Of a DNA stretch of 64,000 nucleotides, positions 16,602 to 24,713 are shown piece after piece. Numbering within the stretch: position 1 is the first letter of the stretch; each line of letters starts with the position of its first letter. Location: assembly GCA_900315105.1 (NCBI GenBank), contig OMXX01000004.1:1-64000 (forward strand), in the 5' to 3' direction. Source of the stretch: an uncultured Prevotellaceae bacterium (GTDB lineage Bacteria; Bacteroidota; Bacteroidia; Bacteroidales; Bacteroidaceae). The notes below the pieces were generated by a model, which was not told where the DNA came from, made no database searches, and saw only the letters and a list, made by a program, of their open reading frames with translations. The translations under genes and the position numbers were made by a program.

Positions 16602-19600
16602 TTAGAAGATGAACTTGGCTGTTAGCTGCATTCTCCAGCGACTATTGTAGTTATTGTATGAGCGCATATCGTAGTTCGCATCGTGGAGGAACTGATACTT
16701 GCCTTTAGAGAATGACAGTGGGCTATAGTAGTTATAGGTGTTGTATTCGTGTGAGAGAGTAGCACCCCAGCTCTTGTTCAGAAGGTTTGTGAAGTTGATG
16801 ATGTCGAAACCTACCTGGAAGTACTTGATGTCGTTGCCCCACTTGAAACCGAACTTGTGGTCGATGTGGAAGTCAAGACGGTTTTCCCACTTCTCGTTAG
16901 CTGCATTACGCTCATAGTACTCACCACGGTGATCCTTGAGGTAGTACTCGTTGGCGAGCCATTGCTTAAGGTTTGATGCCTGTGCCTCTGCTGTATATGC
17001 AGCAGTTGCGTTAAACATGCCAGCATTAAGCATAGCGTCAATCTCACTATCGGTTGGAATATACATCAGGTCGTTGTAACCGTTATCGCCGTTCACATCA
17101 CCATTGACATATACATTGAATGGAGAGCCTGAGTTGCCTGTATAGATAAGGCCGATGGTGGTTATGTTGTCGTATGTGTCCTTGATATCCTTGTTCCACT
17201 TGAAGTGCTCATAGAGAGATACCATTACCTGATGAGGTATGTTGAAGTTTGAGTTTGCAAGCTCTGGTTCATTAGGATTGCCGTGTGTGTAGTTGTATGT
17301 CCAGCATGAAGCAGCTACAGAAGAAGAACCATTGTTTATAGTCTTAGACTTGCCGTATGTATAGCTTGTCATTGCATCAAGACCGAAATCGAATGACTTT
17401 TCTGCCTTTATAGAGATGTTATAGCTGTAACCCTTTGAAACGTTGTCAAGTACGTAGATTCCAGAATATGGTACAGTTGATGTCTGGAACATAGGACGGT
17501 TGTCGCCAATAGTGATTCCATATTCGCTTGCGAATGTCTTGCCGGTAGAAGTGATATCGTAGTTCTTGACAATCATATCATTGATAGTCTTGGAGTAGAT
17601 TCCCTCAAGTGTCCAGTTGATGCCTACGAATGGGTCGGTGTAGTCAACTGCAAGGTCTGCACGAAGCTGTTGTGCATACTTGAAGTTCTTGTTGAAAACA
17701 TTAATTGTCTGCTGTCCCTGATCAGGAGCAGATGGTGTGAGGGTCGGATCTGCATATACAGCATTGTTCGCATTGTATTGAGGAGTGATGTTTTCTGTAT
17801 AGAATGTGCTGTATGACATCTGTTGAATACCTGTATTTGAGATATTGTTAGATATCCATACGTAAGGCACACGTCCTGTGAATACACCGATACCGCCACG
17901 GATAATGAGGGAATTGTCGTTAAATGTTTTCCAACGGAAACCGAAACGTGGAGACCACATTGGCTTCTTTGCTATTCTCTGGTCAGTTTGAAAGCCCCAG
18001 TTCTGTGTCTTGTTTGCATAGTCATAGAACTCTTTGTTTGCAGTAGGGGTGTCAAGCATGAAAGGAATATCTGCACGCAAACCGAATGATAAGTAGAGAT
18101 TTTGGAGAATATCCCACCTGTCCTGAATGTAGAAGCCGAGCTGACCTGCACCGAATGTTGCATTCCAGCGTTTTGTGCCTGTTACAGACTCAACGCCCTG
18201 TCCATAGCGGAAACGGTTGATCTTGCCTGCGAAGAAGTCGTCAGGACTCTGATACATATATGTTCCGTAGAGATCCTGACAGAAGAGGTTTCCGAAGTTG
18301 TACAGCTCATTGTGTGTGCCGAGTGTGATCTCGTGATCCTGGAGAGTCCACGTGAGGTTGTCTGTGAGGGTATAGATGTCTTGATCAAGGCCATTAGCCA
18401 TTGAAGAACGCTCGTTACCAATGCACAGAGTGCCACCGCCGACATTTGAGATCTGAATCATAGGGAATGGATTGCCAGGGTTGCGTTTATCACGGACAGA
18501 TGTCCAGGTTGCGTGGAATTTGTTACTTATGTTCTTGCCCAAACGGCTGTTGAGTTCGAATACAAGCGAATTGGTCTTTGACACAAAGTCGTATGCATAG
18601 TCGCTTGTTACGAGCTGTGAGGCACTTGAAGTGTTGTTGTTCTGCTTTGCATCAACAAAGCTCCAGCGAAGAGATGCATGGTTGCGGTCGTTGATGTTCC
18701 AGTCAAGTTTGATACCAACTTTGTCAGAATATGAGTATTCCTTTGGTGTTCCCAGTTTGCCTGTGTAGTGAGGGGCCTGTGTCTTGATGTAGTCGTAGAT
18801 CTGCTGTGCTACACCGAAGTCCACTTTAGACTGGCTGCCAGGTGCAGAATACGCATTGTCGTACTCATTATTGATGCGTTCGAAGTTGAGGAACGCAAAG
18901 AGTTTGTTCTTAACGATAGGACCGCCGAGGGTTGCACCTATGGTATAGTTTGTCATACTTCCGTAAGGATTTGACATATTTCCGTTGTGCATCTTGTACT
19001 TGTCGGAAACCATTCCGTCATTCTGGTAGTATGAGTAGAAACTGCCGTGGAACTCGTTGGTACCTGACTTTGTTATGGCATTGACAGAACCGCCTGTGAA
19101 ACCGCTCTGACGGACATCGAATGGAGCGATGCTGACTTGAAGCTGGTCGACAGTCTCCATTGAGAACGGCTGTGTTCCTGCCATACCGCCGTTAGCTCCG
19201 TTTGATGTCAGGCCGAATACGTCATTTGACATCGCACCGTCAATCTGGATGGCATTATATCGGTTGTTGGAGCCTGCAATCGTCATAGCACCACCCTCGG
19301 TAACCTTGACGAATGGGTTTATACGGGCAATATCAGCAACACTATGGCTTATGGAAGGGAGCTCTTGAAGACGGGCATTGTTTATTGACTGAGCAGCTCC
19401 AGTACGGGTTTTGTTCAGACCGAGCTGTCCCTTGACAACAACCTCGCCGAGTGTCTTTTCGTCATCCTTGAGCCATACGTTAATATGGTATGTTTCACCG
19501 AGTGACAGGGTTATATTCTGGAAAAACTTGGATTGCATTCCGATGTAGGAGACGTTGATGGTGTATGGACCACCAGTACGCATACCTTTAATAGCGAATG

Positions 19601-19799
19601 CACCCTTAACATTTGTAGTGGCACTATAGCGTGTGCCAGAAGGTACATGAACTGCCAATATTGAGGCACCAATGATACCTTCGCCATTGGCATCGTTCAT
19701 TGTTACTTTACCGCTAATGCCGGAAGTTGTTACTTGTGCCATAGCAGATGAGACTATCATCATTACTGTGACAACCAGAAAAAGAATTCTTTTCTGCAT
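16602..19799 (-). CDS. TonB-dependent receptor, Oar-like
   Basis: A large outer membrane receptor of 1065 residues. The signal peptide (1-21) is followed by a carboxypeptidase-like regulatory domain (about 25-112, with KGAFAIKGMRTGGPYTINVSY cut short here by family variation), then a plug (about 120-245, AMTIAGSNNRYNAIQIDGA) and the barrel, which ends in the C-terminal aromatic residue (KFIF). The N-terminal layout and the lack of a SusD partner fit the Oar-like receptors of Bacteroidetes rather than SusC. Its substrate is unknown. It leads a two-gene unit with the OmpA-like gene. The 150 bases upstream are AT-rich, with no convincing full promoter. Confidence 0.88.
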   Translation of the reverse strand: MQKRILFLVVTVMMIVSSAMAQVTTSGISGKVTMNDANGEGIIGASILAVHVPSGTRYSATTNVKGAFAIKGMRTGGPYTINVSYIGMQSKFFQNITLSLGETYHINVWLKDDEKTLGEVVVKGQLGLNKTRTGAAQSINNARLQELPSISHSVADIARINPFVKVTEGGAMTIAGSNNRYNAIQIDGAMSNDVFGLTSNGANGGMAGTQPFSMETVDQLQVSIAPFDVRQSGFTGGSVNAITKSGTNEFHGSFYSYYQNDGMVSDKYKMHNGNMSNPYGSMTNYTIGATLGGPIVKNKLFAFLNFERINNEYDNAYSAPGSQSKVDFGVAQQIYDYIKTQAPHYTGKLGTPKEYSYSDKVGIKLDWNINDRNHASLRWSFVDAKQNNNTSSASQLVTSDYAYDFVSKTNSLVFELNSRLGKNISNKFHATWTSVRDKRNPGNPFPMIQISNVGGGTLCIGNERSSMANGLDQDIYTLTDNLTWTLQDHEITLGTHNELYNFGNLFCQDLYGTYMYQSPDDFFAGKINRFRYGQGVESVTGTKRWNATFGAGQLGFYIQDRWDILQNLYLSFGLRADIPFMLDTPTANKEFYDYANKTQNWGFQTDQRIAKKPMWSPRFGFRWKTFNDNSLIIRGGIGVFTGRVPYVWISNNISNTGIQQMSYSTFYTENITPQYNANNAVYADPTLTPSAPDQGQQTINVFNKNFKYAQQLRADLAVDYTDPFVGINWTLEGIYSKTINDMIVKNYDITSTGKTFASEYGITIGDNRPMFQTSTVPYSGIYVLDNVSKGYSYNISIKAEKSFDFGLDAMTSYTYGKSKTINNGSSSVAASCWTYNYTHGNPNEPELANSNFNIPHQVMVSLYEHFKWNKDIKDTYDNITTIGLIYTGNSGSPFNVYVNGDVNGDNGYNDLMYIPTDSEIDAMLNAGMFNATAAYTAEAQASNLKQWLANEYYLKDHRGEYYERNAANEKWENRLDFHIDHKFGFKWGNDIKYFQVGFDIINFTNLLNKSWGATLSHEYNTYNYYSPLSFSKGKYQFLHDANYDMRSYNNYNSRWRMQLTAKFIF

Positions 19800-19955
19800 A
19801 ACTTTACGAAATAAAAAAAATAATAATTATTTTGGGTTTTGTTCTTGTTCACCAAATATATAAATCGTTTGCAAATTTAATTAAAAAAATTAGAATATAT
19901 CTTCTTTTTCCAAAGAATTTTTCGAGAATTGACAAAAATCAACATAATAAACAGA

Positions 19956-19993
19956 AAAAGCCTTGCAGAAGACGAATCTTAAGCAAGGCTTTT
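19956..19993 (-). terminator. Terminator of tRNA-Phe
   Basis: AAAAGCCTTGC and GCAAGGCTTTT form an 11-bp stem around a 16-base loop, with T-runs in both directions. On the minus strand it follows the tRNA 3' end by 15 bases. Confidence 0.75.
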
Positions 19994-20008
19994 CAAAAAA
20001 GGAGGAGG

Positions 20009-20081
<73 letters not shown>

Positions 20082-20122
20082 ATTTATGTCTTGCAATGAG
20101 AGGTGTTTCTCAATTGCGAGTG

Positions 20123-20154
20123 CAAAGGTACAACTATTTTTTGAAACCACCAAA
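20123..20154 (-). promoter_or_regulatory. Promoter of tRNA-Phe
   Basis: On the minus strand TTTG (20154-20151), 20 bp, TACCTTTG (20130-20123). It is nearly identical in layout to the tRNA-Asn promoter, including flanking bases. Confidence 0.75.
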
Positions 20155-20283
20155 TTTTTTCATGACTTTATTCCTAAAAATCGAAAAATATGCATAAAAC
20201 GCTCTGAAACTGCTATAGTTTCGTGTCATATACAATGATTCGGGCATCTTTGCATGCCTTTCGGAAACTAGCTGTTTACGCAA

Positions 20284-20322
20284 AAGAAAAAGCGCGGAAG
20301 CCAACAGGTTCCGCGCGCTTTG
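20284..20322 (-). terminator. Terminator of the short LRR gene
   Basis: AAGCGCGGAA and TTCCGCGCGCTT form a GC-rich stem around a 9-base loop. On the minus strand a T-rich run (TTTTTCTTTTG) follows. It lies about 100 bases past the stop codon at 20419. Confidence 0.7.
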
Positions 20323-20418
20323 TGTGTCCATGATATTCAAGATGATTAGATTTTGTGTTGTTTATACATGAAGACGAATGCCTACTCACGTAGGGGTTAA
20401 TAAAGACGGTATATTATA

Positions 20419-20901
20419 TTATAACATTGTGTAAAACTGTTCATTGTAATTTTCCTCGATATCTGCGCATCCCTGAATCTCAGAGTCTGCATTGATGTCG
20501 TTGGATGTTTTTGCTGACAGGTTCTTGAGAGAAGTGCAACCTTCGAATACTGTTGCGTCAACGCTCTTGATGCTGTTAGGAAGGGTAACGCTCTTTACTT
20601 TGTCAAGACCTTTGAAAAGGTTCTTGCCGATCTTGCTTAATGTAGTCTCATTGTAGAAGTCCTCCTCGAAAACGATGCTTGTGATCTGCTTTCTGTACTT
20701 GATGAATGGAGACTCCTGGAAATCAGGTGTTACATCAGCGAGAGGGGTTATATGAAGAGTGCCGTTATCGTCGATATTCCAAGTGAAATATTCAATTCCA
20801 TTATAATCCATTAAGCTAGGCTCCTTTGCCATTCCGTTTGCAGCGAACGAGAAAGTGAGCACTGCTGTGAGGATGATTCTATTGAAGAATGAGGTAGTCA
20901 T
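20419..20901 (-). CDS. Short exported BspA-type LRR protein
   Basis: A 160-residue exported protein with a signal peptide (about 1-25, ending GMAK). It resembles the N-terminal cap plus only one or two repeats of BspA proteins: ITSIVFEEDFY, IGKNLFKGLDKVKSVTLP and IKSVDATVFEGCTSLKNLS. It stops without a further beta domain or sorting tail, so it is either a minimal LRR protein or the 5' remnant of a longer gene. No continuation is visible downstream. It has its own promoter (20979-21010) and terminator, which favours a functional short gene. Confidence 0.7.
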   Translation of the reverse strand: MTTSFFNRIILTAVLTFSFAANGMAKEPSLMDYNGIEYFTWNIDDNGTLHITPLADVTPDFQESPFIKYRKQITSIVFEEDFYNETTLSKIGKNLFKGLDKVKSVTLPNSIKSVDATVFEGCTSLKNLSAKTSNDINADSEIQGCADIEENYNEQFYTML

Positions 20902-20978
20902 AACTTAAATTTTTTAAAAGTGGAAATAAATGTAATAATTTATGAGAGTGTCAAACTATTTTGTTTTGATCTCTGATG

Positions 20979-21010
20979 CAAAGGTATGAACTTTTTTCTG
21001 TTTGTGCAAA
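20979..21010 (-). promoter_or_regulatory. Promoter of the short LRR gene
   Basis: On the minus strand TTTG (21010-21007), 20 bp, TACCTTTG (20986-20979). The leader would be about 75 bases. The stretch from 21011 to 21380 is AT-rich, and I see nothing in it. Confidence 0.7.
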
Positions 21011-21381
21011 TTTTTTTTGAGAAAAATGATGCAAATATGTAAATGTTTGATATAAATCAAGAAGTGTAACTTGTACATTTTTAAGCACTTATATCTAATA
21101 TAAATAAGGTATATAATGGATTTTTACTGTTTTTTGGAGATTTTTCTTCGATGAAACCGCAGTTTTCTGATGATTGCATATCTGTAAAGAAAAAGTTGCG
21201 TGGAAGGAAAAGCGAAATGAAGAAAAATCTTTCCGTTTTCTATTGTTTCCTTGACTCTCCTTTTTATAATTTCAAAGGTTTTTGGTATTTTGAAGTGGAT
21301 TCTTTATAAATGGCAAATTTGTTGCGTAAATGTAAAAAATATAGCATTATTGTAATTTTGACACTTTTCCCTGCTTTTTTC

Positions 21382-21412
21382 TTGCAAGTTAAATTATTTT
21401 GTTGTAAATTTG
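21382..21412 (+). promoter_or_regulatory. Promoter of a candidate small RNA
   Basis: TTG (21382-21384), 20 bp, TAAATTTG (21405-21412). A terminator follows only about 100 bases on, with no recognisable gene in between. Confidence 0.6.
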
Positions 21413-21417
21413 CAATC

Positions 21418-21523
21418 GGAAATAAATGTTAAGGGATTATGAATAGGATGCGAAGAACATCCGACAAAAAGGGGAAAGAAAAGGTCAAGTTTAGCAGAGT
21501 TTGCTGAACTTGACTTTTTTCTT
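21418..21523 (+). ncRNA. Candidate small RNA or leader-peptide transcript
   Basis: The transcript defined by the promoter at 21382-21412 and the terminator at 21484-21523 would be about 100 nt. It contains a small hairpin (GGATG-CGAAGAA-CATCC, about 21448-21464) and a 22-codon frame starting at 21440 (MNRMRRTSDKKGKEK...) whose stop lies inside the terminator stem. It could be a non-coding RNA or encode a basic micropeptide. No riboswitch or attenuated gene follows, so an independent small RNA is the simpler reading. Confidence 0.5.
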
Positions 21524-21526
21524 TTT
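21484..21526 (+). terminator. Terminator of the candidate small RNA
   Basis: GTCAAGTTTAGCA and TGCTGAACTTGAC form a 13-bp stem with a G-T pair and a short loop, followed by TTTTTTCTTTTT. This is one of the strongest terminators in the window. Confidence 0.88.
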
Positions 21527-21567
21527 ATGTTCTTTTCTCTTATTTCGTTGTGAATTAGTGGTTATTT

Positions 21568-21853
21568 AACGTCAGTTCGACGAATTCTACGAATGGCAGC
21601 AAGCTGCCTTAACCACTGCGTGGAGCTACACGACTTGCTTCTGCTTGATGAGCCTTGCGAATAATTACCATTAATACTCACAAATTTTCCACGAATTATT
21701 TTTTCTCTGTCCCGATTTTTTCGAATATTCGAATTATTCGGGATAAAAATTATCGATTAATTATTCGCAAGGCTCATCAAGCTACGCAAGTCGCGATAAT
21801 TCATGGAAATTCATGTAGCCAAGCGCAGCGTTTATTTTCGTCGAACTCACGTT
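21568..21853. repeat. 286-bp palindromic element with nested perfect inverted repeats
   Basis: The ends AACGTCAGTTCGACGAA (21568) and TTCGTCGAACTCACGTT (21837) are inverted repeats with one mismatch. Inside, a perfect 24-bp pair lies at 21644-21667 and 21758-21781 (CTTGATGAGCCTTGCGAATA on the left). Next to it CGACTTGC mirrors GCAAGTCG. No gene lies in the centre. A related element (ACGTGAGTTCGACGA, GTTGAGCCTTGCGAA) lies at 53145-53310. Confidence 0.75.
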
Positions 21854-21934
21854 ATTTAGGCATAGAATAGCCATTTTGACGAAAAAATACAAATTTTTGA
21901 CGAAATATTACATAAGGGTTTGGGGAAAAGGCAG

Positions 21935-22001
21935 TAATTTTGCACTCGAAAGATTGAAACACGCACTGGCTTGCAGCCGACGTTCGCTATCTTTCGAGTG
22001 C
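21935..22001 (+). promoter_or_regulatory. -7 box followed by a stable 5' hairpin
   Basis: TAATTTTG (21935-21942) is a good -7 element without a clear -33. GCACTCGAAAGAT (21942-21954) and ATCTTTCGAGTGC (21989-22001) form a perfect 13-bp stem that would sit at the very 5' end of the transcript. This could protect a 5' end or mark a structured leader for the small frame at 22091. Confidence 0.4.
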
Positions 22002-22090
22002 GAGGATGCTTAGCACGTTGCACCCAGAAATTAGTCATACTACTCTTAAAACTGGTATTTTCCGAGCCTAAGTTAAAAACTCATAAGACA

Positions 22091-22285
22091 ATGAAAAAGA
22101 ATCGACGCACTTTATTCTATTTCCCAAGAACGTTGTACATGGTACTATTATCGCTCTTGTCACCAGGCTGTAGGATTCTTGGATTAAGCATTTATGCTTC
22201 AACTCCAAAGGGCGCAGGATCTAAATCACCTGCTATATTGTGCGAAGATAACCCAGATACCGCCTCAAGTTTTGGCGTCTGGTAA
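22091..22285 (+). CDS. Doubtful small protein (64 codons)
   Basis: A frame starting MKKNRRTLFYFPRTLYMVLL has a basic start and a hydrophobic segment (about 11-25), then a short polar tail ending SSFGVW. It is preceded by the -7 box and hairpin at 21935-22001. There is no recognisable family, no ribosome-binding signal and no clear terminator. It could be a small membrane peptide or a chance frame in a structured RNA. Confidence 0.25.
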   Translation: MKKNRRTLFYFPRTLYMVLLSLLSPGCRILGLSIYASTPKGAGSKSPAILCEDNPDTASSFGVW

Positions 22286-22483
22286 GAAAATGAAGATATA
22301 CCCCTGCCACACACATGTGGTTATATTCATATTTTTTTACATTTATTTCCAATTTAATGAATTAATGAACGAAAACTGAATAGCATTTTTAAGGACAGAT
22401 AAGTAAAGATATTCTATTTCCTTTATATGGGGGAATTCAGACACTTCTTATAAGTAACCGAATGATTTACCAGAAGGCACAAT

Positions 22484-22537
22484 AAATTTCCCGTTATATT
22501 CCCTACTCGTGAGAGCGGGGGATGTAACGGGAAATTT
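22484..22537 (-). terminator. Long hairpin after the esterase gene
   Basis: AAATTTCCCGTTA and TAACGGGAAATTT are a perfect 13-bp inverted repeat; inside it ATTCCC faces GGGGAT. It lies 28 bases past the esterase stop. The T-run is weak, so it may act mainly as an mRNA 3' end stabiliser. Confidence 0.55.
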
Positions 22538-22564
22538 GTATATTGTCGTTATCTGTCTAGGAAT

Positions 22565-23665
22565 TTACTTCCAGAGTAACTGTGCGAATTGGTATAGACT
22601 TTCACGCCACACAGGCCAAGTGTGACCGCCCGGAGTCTCGAAATATGTGTATTTTATGCCGATTTCATCGAACTTTGCACGCATAGTCTTACAGTTATTG
22701 AAGGCGATATCCTCTTCTCCACCCATAGTGAGATAGAACTGCTTGAACTGCTTGTTGTAGAAATCCTTTCGCTCGGCAAGTTTCTTGTAGTTGTCGTCAG
22801 CGCTCATTGAAGGGTTATTGCCGAAAGGTCTTGCAAACCAACCGGAACTGAACACTCCAACATACTGGAATAACTCAGGCTTAGCCACAGCAATGTTGAG
22901 AGTCTGTATTCCACCCATTGAAAGTCCTGCCATAGCACGGTTGGCTGCATCCTTCTTCACGCGGTAGGTCTTCTCTACGAGTGGAATGCACTCTTCTGTG
23001 AGTTCCTTGATGAAGTCCTTGCAGTTACCGTCGCTCATCACAACGATCATCTCGTTTGCCTTTCCTTGTGCAATGAGGTTGTCAAGGATAATGTCTGTTC
23101 TTCCCTGAAGGGCCCATCCGCGCTCATCCTCACCACCGCCATGCTGTATGTAGAGCACAGGGTAGGTCTTTGAGAGGTCTTTCTGATAAGATGGTGGAAG
23201 ATAGATGAACATTCTGCGCCAAGCACCCTCGTTGTTTGAGTAGTATCTGCGCATAGTTGTCTCGCCATGTGGCACGTTAGCAAGCTCGAAGCGCACGTCA
23301 CCTTTTTTATAAGGCACCTCAATACAGCTAGACATACGACTACAGCCATAGAATGTCTCGCTGGCAGGGTCGCTTATCTGAACACCATCCACATAAAGGA
23401 AGTAATAGTTAATACCAGACATCAGTACATCAGTAGTAGCTGTCCACACGCCATTACCATCTTTTGTCATAGGGTACTTCTTGCCACCAATATCCACGAT
23501 GACTTCCTTTGCATCAGGAGCCTTTAGTTGGAAAATACCACGGTTATCGGCAGTAAGTTGTGGGAACTGCCCGTTTCTCAAATTAGTAACAGGGCGCACA
23601 TTCTGCGCCATCAGGCTTGAAGCAGATAGCAACAAGCCCAATCCAAGAATTGATAGTTTCTTCAT
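22565..23665 (-). CDS. Exported esterase of the CE1/Fes type with N-terminal Ig-like domain
   Basis: An exported alpha/beta-hydrolase of 366 residues. The signal peptide (MKKLSILGLGLLLSASSLMAQ) supports the start at 23665 over the in-frame ATG at 23692. An early-set/CBM48-like beta domain (about 35-130) is followed by the esterase D-like catalytic domain. This has YPVLYIQHGGGEDE, the nucleophile elbow GLSMGG and a C-terminal GGHTWPVW carrying the catalytic His. Bacteroidetes proteins of this layout hydrolyse feruloyl, acetyl or similar esters on xylan and related polymers. The exact substrate is not readable. Monocistronic, with its own promoter. Confidence 0.85.
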   Translation of the reverse strand: MKKLSILGLGLLLSASSLMAQNVRPVTNLRNGQFPQLTADNRGIFQLKAPDAKEVIVDIGGKKYPMTKDGNGVWTATTDVLMSGINYYFLYVDGVQISDPASETFYGCSRMSSCIEVPYKKGDVRFELANVPHGETTMRRYYSNNEGAWRRMFIYLPPSYQKDLSKTYPVLYIQHGGGEDERGWALQGRTDIILDNLIAQGKANEMIVVMSDGNCKDFIKELTEECIPLVEKTYRVKKDAANRAMAGLSMGGIQTLNIAVAKPELFQYVGVFSSGWFARPFGNNPSMSADDNYKKLAERKDFYNKQFKQFYLTMGGEEDIAFNNCKTMRAKFDEIGIKYTYFETPGGHTWPVWRESLYQFAQLLWK

Positions 23666-23703
23666 TTTAGGTTTATAGAATTTTTTACACAATTATTATG
23701 CTA

Positions 23704-23734
23704 CAAAATTACTAATAAAATATGAGAACCCAAA
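23704..23734 (-). promoter_or_regulatory. Promoter of the esterase gene
   Basis: On the minus strand TTTG (23734-23731), 19 bp, TAATTTTG (23711-23704). The leader is about 35 bases. From 23735 to 23980 nothing else is seen. Confidence 0.7.
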
Positions 23735-23982
23735 CTTTTTTGACTTTTTTTGTCGTTTTCTCCCGAAAGAATCCGAAGAATGAAAAACCCAGATACTTTT
23801 GTGTAACATAAGAGGCCTATATGTTTTGTTGTAAAGATATTTTACAAGCATAGTAAGGTGTTTTTAAACTTTTAGATCAATGTAAAAACAAAATGCGACT
23901 GATTATCAGTGTGATAGCTGTTTTGACGCGCGTTTAGCAAGAAAAATACCAGATATCATTCAAGTAGCTTCTGAAAAAAATC

Positions 23983-24235
23983 GGGAGAGTTTTGAGAGAG
24001 GGGGGTACACTTTTGCCTATTTTATCGCTTTTGTGTGCTGAATTTCAACGATTTAAGTAGAGTGCACCTCCCCCATATAAATGCCATTTTTACAGGTTTC
24101 CTTCAGGGGGGGGTACACGATTTGTTATCTGTTGGTTTTCAGTACGTTACACCTATAAAAGGGTAAAAGTGCACCCCTCCCCTTAAAAACTCTCGCATAA
24201 AATACGTTTGTAATCTTGACATTGCCAAAAATACG
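23983..24235. repeat. Nested palindromic repeat with GGGGGTGCAC boxes, copy 2 of 3
   Basis: The left end GAGAGTTTTGAGAGAGGGGGG and the right end CCCCTCCCCTTAAAAACTCTC mirror each other. Between them lie boxes GGGGGGGTACACTTTTGCC, GTGCACCTCCCCC, GGGGGGGGTACACG and AAAAGTGCACCCC. The right flank (AAAATACGTTTGTAATCTTG, ACATTGCCAAAA) resembles that of copies 1 and 3. Two boxes have GTACAC for GTGCAC. Confidence 0.75.
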
Positions 24236-24243
24236 ACTTTTAT

Positions 24244-24365
24244 GCCTCCACTATGATTCCACTCTATCGCCCTTTTTAGAGAAGGGAGGTGAATGGGATT
24301 TGCATAGGATTTGGAACGGACTTGAAACGGATTAGAAACGGACCTTAAACGGAGGTGAAAAGGAG
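24244..24365. repeat. 11-bp periodic inverted array, copy 3
   Basis: Left units are CCTCCACTATG, ATTCCACTCTA and TCGCCCTTTTT. Right units are AGAGAAGGGAG, GTGAATGGGAT, TTGCATAGGAT, TTGGAACGGAC, TTGAAACGGAT, TAGAAACGGAC, CTTAAACGGAG. The 11-bp spacing holds throughout. It lies between GGTGCAC repeat copy 2 and the tRNA-Pro promoter. Confidence 0.7.
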
Positions 24366-24424
24366 TAGTGTAGCAGTAGGGAAAAGAATAATTTTAGGCG
24401 TAGTGAAATTTTAGGAATAAAAAT

Positions 24425-24456
24425 TTTGTGATTGTCAGATTTTATTTGTAATTTTG
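24425..24456 (+). promoter_or_regulatory. Promoter of tRNA-Pro
   Basis: TTTG (24425-24428), 20 bp, TAATTTTG (24449-24456), 53 bases before the tRNA. Confidence 0.7.
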
Positions 24457-24509
24457 CGACGCTGTTTGAGATAGCAAGGTGTTTTTCATGAAAAAAACAT
24501 CACAGATAG

Positions 24510-24582
24510 CGGGGTGTAGCGCAGTTGGTAGCGCACTACGTTCGGGACGTAGGAGTCGCCAGTTCGAGTCTGGTCACCCCGA
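24510..24582 (+). tRNA. tRNA-Pro (anticodon CGG)
   Basis: The acceptor CGGGGTG pairs with CACCCCG. The anticodon stem CTACG/CGTAG holds loop TTCGGGA. CCA is not encoded. A long hairpin (24597-24692) follows within 15 bases and may serve as its terminator. Confidence 0.95.
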
Positions 24583-24596
24583 CAGGTGAGTGAGGA

Positions 24597-24692
24597 GTGA
24601 AAAGCGAAGAGTGAAGAATTTAAGTTAGCATTTATTGGTAACAGACTGTGGTTTACCTTACTAACTTAAATTCTTCACTCTTCACTTTTCAC
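24597..24692. repeat. Gene-less copy of the 32-bp inverted repeat pair
   Basis: The arms at 24597-24628 and 24661-24692 are 32 bp long with one mismatch (core GTGAAGAATTTAAGTTAG), and the spacer is 32 bases. The arm sequence is closely related to the perfect 32-bp repeats that bound the four-helix-bundle gene at 49181-49684. The element lies between tRNA-Pro and the converging argF' gene, where it could end transcription from both sides. Confidence 0.8.
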
Positions 24693-24713
24693 ACTTAACT
24701 TTTCACACTTAAC

